Below, piece after piece: positions 55,132 through 63,600 of a stretch of DNA of 64,000 nt. The number at the start of each line of letters is the position of its first letter. Within the stretch, counting starts at the first letter, position 1. Made by a program: the position numbers and the translations under genes. The DNA is from Kosakonia sp. SMBL-WEM22 (GTDB lineage Bacteria; Pseudomonadota; Gammaproteobacteria; Enterobacterales; Enterobacteriaceae), in NCBI RefSeq assembly GCF_014490785.1, contig NZ_CP051488.1, forward strand, positions 4,154,001 through 4,218,000, given 5' to 3'. The notes under the pieces are model-generated. The model searched no databases. It had not been told where the DNA came from and saw only the letters and a list, made by a program, of their open reading frames with translations.

Positions 55132-55491
55132 TTAATCATCATATTCGGCGGCGACCCAGGTGCTTCCCCCTTTTGATGTCGTCACGGTTGTGACCAGAAA
55201 GATATGCCCTTCAAGGCCTTTTTCTGAAAAATCGATCCCGCCGTCTTTGGGGGTATATCGTGTCGTTCCGTTCCCCTGACGGAACGCTGACAGCCTGTAA
55301 CGAAGCGAATTATCAAGAGACGTCATATAACAGACAAGATGGCCGGTCGTGGATTTATTGGACCATATTTTGAAATCCAGCCGAGCCTGCCATGTTCCCT
55401 CAGGTATATTTTTCCAGTCATATTCTTTAGGTTCGAAGCCTTCCCGCAATGCCATGTCCCAGGTCAGGGCTCTCTTTGCCTCTTCAGCCAT
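55132..55491 (-). CDS. Hypothetical protein, 119 residues
   Basis: An intact frame with ATG at 55491 after AGGAAG. Start MAEEAKRALTWDMALREGF, mostly beta-rich with lysines and glycines (GHLVCYMTSLDN, TRYTPKDGGIDF, TVTTSKGGSTWVAAEYDD). No signal peptide or membrane segment. I do not recognise the family. It lies between the ICE relic and the CdiA-type toxin module; island cargo or a further immunity-like protein are both possible. Confidence 0.6.
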   Translation of the reverse strand: MAEEAKRALTWDMALREGFEPKEYDWKNIPEGTWQARLDFKIWSNKSTTGHLVCYMTSLDNSLRYRLSAFRQGNGTTRYTPKDGGIDFSEKGLEGHIFLVTTVTTSKGGSTWVAAEYDD

Positions 55492-55623
55492 ATTCTGCTT
55501 CCTCTTTTATTCATTCAGTTCTGAACGTAATAAAAACAGACCTGACGTGACACAGCAAGTTATCCGGGGATAAGCTGATTATGCTTTTTATAATTCAGAC
55601 GTCTGATAAGAGAGTGCAGGAGC

Positions 55624-56456
55624 ATGAGTGAAACGAATGGCCTCAGAATTGCCCTGTCGCCAGTGCAGCTGGCAGCCACACTTTAGAAAAAAGTATCAGC
55701 GAAGGCGAAACGCTCAGCAACTGTTTATGAAGCGGACTGGGTCTGGCAGGCGGCGTGGTGGAAATGTTCGGTGCCGGTGTGATGTGCGTGGTTCCGGAGC
55801 CCACAATGTTAACCAAAGCAGGGTGTGTTGTTGTCGGCACGCACAGTCTTGCTACCGTCCAGGCTTCATTTCGCCAGATATGGAGCGGCAGACAGATAAA
55901 TACAGACACCTACAATTCAGCGGTTCTGCTGGCAGAATCGCTGGGAGCCGATCGCGATACGGCTTTAAAAGTCGGCATGACAGTGGACCTTGCCATTGCG
56001 GTTGGTTTCTCCGTGGCAGTGGGGGCAGTACGTGTTGTTGCTGTCAGATCAGGGAGAATAAAACTGGCGGAACATGAATCAGTTACCGGTCAGCACCCGG
56101 GCGGGCATACTATCGAACAACATATCGGTAAAACACCTGAAGAGCTTGCTGCCAGACTTCAGCGAAGGCCGATGCTGCCTGCAACGAGCGCATTCAGAAA
56201 CCTTGACGAGGCTGAAATTCTCACGACAAAAGTGCTGAGAGCCCATAAAAATGAGATAGAAATGTTCGTCAAATTTCAGCCCAAAGGCACCCCATGGCGG
56301 AAAAAAATATCCATGCAATTCACACAGCCTACCGGGATTGTGATGAAAAGAGGAAGCTCAGAAGTCAGAAACTGTTACCGTGTTGAAGTGTGGCGGGAGC
56401 TCACTGAGTACAATGGTAAGCCTTATTTTATACTGACGTCGATGCCCCTGGAGTGA
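55624..56456 (+). pseudogene. CdiA-type toxin with RNase A-like C-terminal domain, 5' end broken
   Basis: The original start at 55624 (MSETNGLRIALSPVQLAATL) runs into TAG at 55684-55686. One base earlier in phase the frame reads LEKSISEGETLSN and meets TGA at 55728-55730, where TGG is likely ancestral. From about 55755 (GTG) the frame is open for 233 residues. The last 130 residues match the bacterial CdiA-CT RNase A domain: LAEHESVTGQHPGGHTIEQH, GKTPEELAARLQ, and the closing PYFILTSMPLE. That domain cleaves RNA in CDI systems. The toxin domain itself looks intact; delivery parts are lost or altered. Confidence 0.78.
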
Positions 56457-56780
56457 ATGATGAAACAGCGTGATACCCCCCTGGAGCTGGATAATCTGGT
56501 CTGTAATTATTTCGGGCATGATTACGACCTCATTGATGACAGTGAGGCACTCCAGCCCAAAATTGACGCCTATAACCGGCAGTCGGGAAAGGCGATGCAG
56601 ATGGCGCTTCTCGAAGACATTGACGATTTTCTGGCTCTGGGGGATACGATGAATATGGCCTTCATTAAAAGATATGGCGTGTATTTCGATCCGTTGCTGT
56701 GGGGCATCACCCCCCATGATTTTCTGGTTCTGGTCAGGGAGCAGGTCAACATCGCCTTAGCGCACTCTCAAAACAACTGA
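56457..56780 (+). CDS. CdiI-family immunity protein
   Basis: An intact 107-residue protein (106 if the second ATG at 56460 is used). LDNLVCNYFGHDYDLIDD near the start and YGVYFDPLLWGITPHDFL are typical of CdiI-2-type contact-dependent growth inhibition immunity proteins. The start follows the toxin stop immediately. It should bind and neutralise the adjacent RNase A-like domain. Confidence 0.75.
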   Translation: MMKQRDTPLELDNLVCNYFGHDYDLIDDSEALQPKIDAYNRQSGKAMQMALLEDIDDFLALGDTMNMAFIKRYGVYFDPLLWGITPHDFLVLVREQVNIALAHSQNN

Positions 56781-56864
56781 CGCGCCAGTAACAGTCGTTT
56801 CATGGCTTGTCTGCTGACGGCAGGCGCGCAAAACACGTTTTGCACGCCTCCGTCCAGCCCTGAT

Positions 56865-56987
56865 TTAAAGATACTTCTTGAACGAAGCCGTGGTCACGGT
56901 CACAGCGATACCCAGCAGGACAGCCGCTGGCAACAACAGCAGATTGGGGTAAACTGCCATGGGCCAGATAACGGGAAGTATTTTCAT
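56865..56987 (-). CDS. Small hydrophobic protein, 40 residues
   Basis: An ATG at 56987 opens MKILPVIWPMAVYPNLLLLP followed by AAVLLGIAVTVTTASFKKYL and a stop. One or two hydrophobic segments span almost the full length, with a basic C-terminus. The ribosome site (AGAG 12 bases upstream) is weak. It sits at the edge of the island, before the att-like repeat. It may be a real small membrane protein or toxin, or only an open frame. Confidence 0.35.
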   Translation of the reverse strand: MKILPVIWPMAVYPNLLLLPAAVLLGIAVTVTTASFKKYL

Positions 56988-57049
56988 TTTGCACACTCTT
57001 TACAATATACAAATACGCCTGTTTACAAAATATTAACTTTGACTCAGGA

Positions 57050-57079
57050 ATTGAAAATCCCCGTGCCCTTGGTTCGATT
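57050..57079. repeat. att-like partial copy of the tRNA-Phe 3' half
   Basis: ATTGAAAATCCCCGTG-C-CCTTGGTTCGATT is identical to tRNA-Phe bases 49517-49546 except one position (C at 57066 for T at 49533), 29 of 30. It is in direct orientation, 7.5 kb away. This is the pattern of attL/attR formed by tRNA-targeted integration, and marks the right end of the island. It is not a functional tRNA. Confidence 0.88.
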
Positions 57080-57243
57080 ATTAATCTCACATTTTTCGCT
57101 ATTATACCTACTTTCGCCAAATGCATTTCAAATATTAATATTATTCAAAAAGAAACATTACCATTTCTTTTATATATAGTATTTGGGCTTTAACAGAAAA
57201 TAAAAACATTATTTATTTACGCTATTATTAACGGGCAGCAAAA

Positions 57244-57259
57244 CGTGAGATAGATCACA
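57244..57259. promoter_or_regulatory. CRP site upstream of the MbtH-NRPS genes
   Basis: CGTGAGATAGATCACA is TGTGA-N6-TCACA with nine of ten matches. A weak promoter follows (TTGCCT at 57297, TATAAA at 57318, spacer 15), placing CRP near -78. The flanks (57080-57359) are strongly AT-rich and contain no gene. No Fur box (GATAATGATAATCATTATC type) was found. Confidence 0.6.
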
Positions 57260-57359
57260 ACAAGCAGTTATCCCTTTTACAGCTTCTTATTACAGATTGC
57301 CTTCAAGATTTTTATTCTATAAATAATATCTTCGCTTTTATTATTCCAGGGGAAAGTAA

Positions 57360-57560
57360 ATGAGCAATCCATTTGAAAATGAAGATATTACTTTTTTAGT
57401 ATTAGTGAACGCAGAGAATCAGCACTCCTTATGGCCGCAATTCATGGCGGTCCCAGATGGTTGGGATATTGTGCGCGGGCCCGCCAGCCGCAAGGAGTGC
57501 ATTCATTACATCGAGGAAAACTGGAAGGATATCAAGCCGAAAAGTTTACAAAACCTATAA
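57360..57560 (+). CDS. MbtH-like NRPS accessory protein
   Basis: A 66-residue MbtH-family protein: MSNPFENEDITFLVLVNAEN, the family tryptophans in SLWPQFMAVPDGWDIV, and CIHYIEENWKDIKP. MbtH proteins bind the adenylation domain of NRPSs and are needed for its solubility and activity. It has an AGGGGAA ribosome site and precedes the NRPS gene by 51 bases, so the partner is clear. Confidence 0.95.
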   Translation: MSNPFENEDITFLVLVNAENQHSLWPQFMAVPDGWDIVRGPASRKECIHYIEENWKDIKPKSLQNL

Positions 57561-57611
57561 ATCCTTGTTGCCCACTCGTTATCCCATTTCGCTTTAATAT
57601 TGAGGTCTTAT

Positions 57612-60600
57612 ATGTCCGCACAAGAAGACATGGATTATTTCGCTTTAACGTCGGCTCAGATGGGCATGTGGTTAGCGAATGAAGTCGCGCTGAATCAGGC
57701 AAATAATAATATTAGTGAGTATTTAATTATTGATGGCGTGATTGACACATCACTATTTAAAGACGCTATAAAAATAATGATTGCTGAAACTGATGCCATG
57801 CATGGCCGTTTTTTTCATAAAAATAACGAAGTCAGGCAATCATTAACACCTGTTAATGATTATGAGGCAGGTTTTTATGATTTCAGTATGATGGACGACC
57901 CGTGGGCAACCGCCATTGAATATATGACGGCGCAGACAAACAGGGCATACTCACTTGCTGAAACGCATCTGTTTACCTTTTTCCTGATTAAAGTCGCCGA
58001 AAATAAACATCTCTATTATCAGTGCAGCCATCACATTCTTATCGACGGTTTTGGTGCCGCACTGATCCTCAGCCGCGCGATTGAAATCTATAACTGCTTA
58101 ATCGCCGGCAAGCCGGTTTCCCCCTCACCCTTCGGCAGTTTTAAAACGCTGATGGCGGATGATATCGAGTATCGCCAGTCAAACCGTTTCACCCGCGACA
58201 GACACTACTGGATGTCGCGCTTTGGCGACCTGCCTGAGCCGGTCAGCCTCGCCGGACGCGCCGCCCCCTGTAATCAGCTTCTACGCCAGCGTATTTCGCT
58301 CGAAAAGCCGTTCCATGACGCCATTATGCAAAGAGCGAGCGACTCTGGTTTTACCCTACCGCAGCTGCTCACCGCCCTGAGCGCCATTTACCTTTACCGC
58401 ACTACCGGTAATGAAGATTTAGTGATTGGCTTTCCGATGGCGGCGCGCGTCGGGCGAGCGCAGCGCAGCATTCCCGGCTTAATGTCCAATATCATGCCGT
58501 TGCGTCTAAAATTATCACCGGCGCTTACGCTTAATGACGTGATGGCGCAGGCGATGAAAGAGATGGTCTCCTCTTTACGCCATCAGCAATACCGCCATGA
58601 AGATCTGCTGCACGACCTGAACGTTACGCGACCGCTGTTTAACACCGCCATTAACGTTGAACTTTTCGGCGAAAACCTGGCCCTTAGCGGGGCGGAAACC
58701 CTCTCCATTAATCTCTCCAATGGCCCAGTGGAAGATTTAAGCATCTTCTTCTTTGGCTATGGCGATGATCGCACAATGGTGCTTGGCTTTGATGCCAACA
58801 GCGCGCTCTACACCGAGCAGGAGCTGCTTGCCCATTATGAAAGAATGACGGCCCTGTTCAGCAAACTGATTGCCAACCCTGAGATGGCCATCGGTACACC
58901 TTCGTTGCTGAACGCCAATGAGTACCAGCAGATTGCCCTGCTGAATGATAAAACCACCTGCCCGACGCCCTCGGTTACGCTGGCGGAGTGCTTTGAAAAA
59001 CAGGTTCACCTTACACCCGATGCGCCGGCCATTTTTTATGAAGAGAGCGTACTGAGCTACGCGCAGTTAAATAGCCTGGTTAACCAAATGAGCCACTATT
59101 TACGCCAGCAGGGCGTATGCTCGGGCGATATCGTTGGGCTGCTGCTGCCGCGCACGGATAATCTGGTGATCGCCATGCTGGCGATTATGAAAGCCGGTGC
59201 GATCTACATGCCATTAGATCCCGATCACCCCAGCGAACGCATAAAACATATTCTCGCCACCGCCGCGCCGACCTGTCTGCTAACCACCTCCGAAACATCA
59301 GGATTGGTTGCGCAATTCCCGCAATATCAAATAGATGATAACGACACTATTGCCGGTATTATTTCGCAACCGGAAACGGATCCTGTGACAACCTCCGCAC
59401 AGCGCCAGCAGGCGGCGTATGTGCTCTTCACTTCCGGCTCGACCGGCGCGCCGAAGGGGGTGCTGATCCCCCATAACGCATTGACCAATTTTATGGTGGC
59501 GATGCAGCAGCATGTTCAGCTTTCAGCTGAGCATCGTTTAATGGCCGTCACCACGGTTGGGTTTGATATTGCCGCGCTTGAGCTTTTCCTGCCGCTGCTC
59601 AACGGCGCGGCGGTAGTGATTGCCTCACGCGAGGCCGCCCGCGATCCGCACCTGCTGGCGAGCGAGATCAATCGCTGGAACATCACTCATCTGCAGGGCA
59701 CACCAGCATTGTGGCAGGGCTTAGTCAGCTACCAGCCGCAGGCGCTGGCAAGGCTCACCGCACTGGTAGGCGGCGACGCGCTGGCGGCCAATCTGGCCGA
59801 ACAGATGGTGGCACTGGCGTCGCGAGTGATCCAGGTTTACGGGCCTACAGAAACGACTATCTGGTCAACAACCCGCGAGCTGAATGCCGAGAGCGTTGCC
59901 CCTTCTATCATCGGTCTGCCAATCAACAATACTCAGGTTTATATCCTCGATAGCGCACTGCAGCCGGTGCCGGTGGGTCAGCCTGGCGAGCTCTATATCG
60001 CCGGTGACGGTCTGGCATTTGGCTACCTGAAACGCGCCGATCTCACCAGCGAACGTTTTGTCGCGAACCCGTTTGGGGCAAGGGGCTCACGCATGTACCG
60101 CACCGGAGATATCGCCTTCTGGGAGCGTGATATGCAGATCGGCTTCCTCGGACGTGCGGATAACCAGGTGAAGATCCGCGGCTACCGCATTGAGCTCGGC
60201 GATATCGAAAATGCGCTGCTGGGATCAAAGGCGATCAAGCAGGCTCTGGTGCTCGCGCACGACGAAAAGGCCTCCGGGCAAAAACGGCTGGTGGCCTACG
60301 TGATTGCGCATGATGAGGCGAACTGTTCACCAGAAACGCTACGCGCAGACCTGGGCAAAAAGCTGCCCGACTATATGGTGCCGTCCGTAATCATGGTGCT
60401 GGAGCAGTTTCCTCTCACGGCAAATGGCAAAATTGATCGCCGCGCCCTGCCCGTTCCGGCCTTCACCGCACCCACCCGCGTGCTTCCCTCCACGCCGCAG
60501 CAGGAAAAACTCTGCCAGCTCTTTGCCGAGTGCCTGGAGTGCGACCTGCCCGGGATTGATGACAGTTTCTTTAACCTTGGCGGCCATTCGCTGCTGGCGC

Positions 60601-63600
60601 TGAAACTGCTGAGCCGCATCCGCGAAGAGTTCAGGAGTGAGATCTCGCTGAAGGCGATCTTCGACGCGCCAACCGTGGCGGAGCTGAGCGCGCTGATTGA
60701 CGCCGGAAACAGCGTGCCCGTGCGTCCTGCGCTGGTAACGCAACCGCGTCCTGCCCTGCTGCCGATGTCATTTGCCCAGCAACGCCTCTGGCTACAGGAG
60801 CAGATCGCGCCGGGCAGCGCCTACAATATGCCGCTCGCCGTCAGGCTGAATGGCAAACTGGATGCCGCAATGCTGGCGCAGGCGCTGGCGGATGTTGTCG
60901 CCCGCCATGAGAGCCTGCGTACGCGATTGACGCAGCAGGAGGATACTCCTTGCCAGCAGGTGCTGGCACCAGAAGAGGCAGCATTCACTCTGCAACATCA
61001 GACCATTGCGCCAGCGGATCTGACCGCACAGCTGATGCACCACAGCGCGCATGTTTTCGCCCTCGATCGCGAGTTGCCGATCAAAGGCTGGCTCTACCAG
61101 CTGGCATCCGAGCAGCATGTTCTGCTGCTGGTTATCCACCATACTGCGGGCGATGGCGGCTCCCTCTTCCCGTTGTTGCAGGATCTGAGCTTTTGCTGGC
61201 AAGCACGCCTGGCGGGTCACGCCCCCGAGCTTGCGCCGCTTGCCGTGCAGTATGCAGATTATGCTCTCTGGCAACGGGCGCTGCTCAGCGACGAGCAGGA
61301 TGAGAATGCCCTCTTCGCCCGGCAGATGGCCTACTGGCGCAACCAACTGCAGGGGATGCCAGAAGAGGTTACGCTGGCAGGCGATCGGCCACGTCCGGCG
61401 CGCGCCAACTATGCGGGGGATCGCGTCGCCTTTACGCTGCCGGATGGGATCTTTACAAAACTCACAGCATTAAGCACGCAAACCGGTGCCAGCCTCTTTA
61501 TGCTGCTGCACACAAGCCTGGTGGCGCTGCTGCATCGCATGGGCGTGGGAGACGATATTGCCATCGGTACGCCGATCTATGGTCGTACCGATAGCGCGCA
61601 GATCCCGATGATTGGCTACTTCGCCAACACTGCGGTGCTGCGCATCCAGGCGTCCGGCAACCCGGAATTACGCACACTCATTGAGCTGGCGCGCAGCGCC
61701 GTGCTGGAAGCCAATGAACACCAGGATATCCCCTTCGAACGCCTTGTCGAAGCCCTGGCCCCGGACCGCTCGCTGGCTAAACACCCGCTGTTCCAGGTGA
61801 TGCTGGCGGTCGATACGCCGTGGCCGCAGGCCGTCACCCTGCAAGGACTGCAACTTGAACAGCTTGAGCTGCCCACCACCAGCGCGAAATTTGATCTGCT
61901 GTTTAATTTCAATGTTGATGAGCAGCATGGGCGGATAAGTGGGCATATCGAATACGCCACCGATCTCTATGACGCTGGCACCATCCAGGGCGTTGCGGAA
62001 CGCTTAGTCCACGTCATTGAGACACTGGTGAGCGCGCCAGCCACCCGCCTCGGCGAACTGGCGCTGTTAACGCCCGTCCAGCGCGAAACGCTGCTTAACG
62101 GCTGGAACTCCACCCGTGTTGCCCTGCCTGAAGTGCGTCTAGCCGCACTGTTTGAACAGCAGGTGCTGCGCACGCCTGACGCCATTGCCGTCAAGCAAGG
62201 CAACAAAACGGTGACCTACGACCAGCTAAACCAGGCGGCGAACCGTCTGGCTCACCGGCTGATAGCGCTGAACGGCGGGAAAACCTTCTGCGCCGGGCTG
62301 TTGATGCAGCACTCTATTGATGAAGTGATTGCCACGCTTGCGGTAATCAAGGCGGGCGGCGCTTACCTGCCGCTGCGCCCGCGCGATCCCCTTGAGCGCC
62401 AGCAGATGATGCTGGATGACGCAGGCGCGACGCTGCTGATTGCCGACGCAGGCCTGCCGTTACCGGATGCCGCGCATATCATTCACCCGGCGGACGACGC
62501 GCAGCAGGCCGGAACAGAGACCAACCCGGCATTAGTTGGCGCGGCGGAGAGCCTGGCTTACATCATGTATACCTCCGGCTCGACCGGTAAACCGAAGGGG
62601 ATTGCCGTCAACCAGCAGAGCGTGGCGGCGCTTGCCCTCGACCGCCGCTGGTCGCCAGAGGATCACAAGCGTGTCTTGCTGCACTCCCCGTCAGCTTTCG
62701 ATGCCTCTACCTGGGAGCTGTGGGTGCCGCTACTCTGCGGCGGTCAGCTGATCGTTGCCCCCGCCGGTGAGCTGGATATTGATACGCTGGCGCAAATCGT
62801 CATGGAGGAGAAGGTCACCGCGCTGTGGCTCACCGCCGGGCTGTTCCGCCTGATGGCTGAAGAGCATGCCAGCGCCCTGAAAGCGGTGCGGCTGCTGATT
62901 GCCGGGGGCGATGTGCTGCCAGTGACGGCACTCAAAAAAGTGATGACGCAGTGCCCTGCGCTGAAGATGATGAACGGCTACGGCCCGACGGAAACGACCA
63001 CCTTTACCACCACCCACCTGCTGCCGGGCATCCCGACGGAGATGACGGTACCTATTGGTGCGCCGATCGATAACATGCAGGTCTACGTGCTGGATGGTTA
63101 TCTCAACCCGGTGCCGGTCGGTGTGCCCGGCGAGTTGTATATTGCTGGTCTCGGTCTGGCGCGTGGCTATCAGAAGCAGCCTGTGTTAACGGCAACGCAC
63201 TTTGTCGCCAACCCGTTTGCGCAGCCCGGCGAGCGCATGTACCGCTCCGGCGACTGGGTGCGCTGGCGTAAAGATGGCGTACTCGAATACCTCAGCCGCG
63301 GCGATCAGCAGGTGAAAATTCGCGGCTTCCGTATTGAGCTGGCGGAAGTGGAAACCGCGCTGCAACAGCAGCCTGCCGTGGCGCAGGCGCTGGCCTGCAT
63401 CGTCGAGCCAAACCCGGGTAATAAGCAGATTGTCGCCTACGTTCTTGCACGCAAAGAGGTGGACTTCGATGCGGCGCAGTTGCGCGACGCGCTGAGCGCG
63501 CAGTTGCCGGACTTTATGGTGCCAGCGATGATTATCCCACTGGAGACCTTCCCCCTTAACGCCAACGGCAAAGTGGATATGCGCGTCCTGCCCGCGCCGC

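Noticed and set aside
56823..56848. Strong hairpin GGCGCGCAAAAC/GTTTTGCACGCC after the CdiI gene
   Set aside because: A good stem, but no T-run on either side, so not called a terminator; could be a binding palindrome.
57040..57090. Second tRNA-Phe gene
   Set aside because: Only the anticodon-stem to T-arm stretch is present; the 5' half and acceptor stem are missing, so it is an attachment remnant.
57080..57359. Fur box for the NRPS operon
   Set aside because: Searched by eye for GATAAT-type triplets; only general AT-richness was found.
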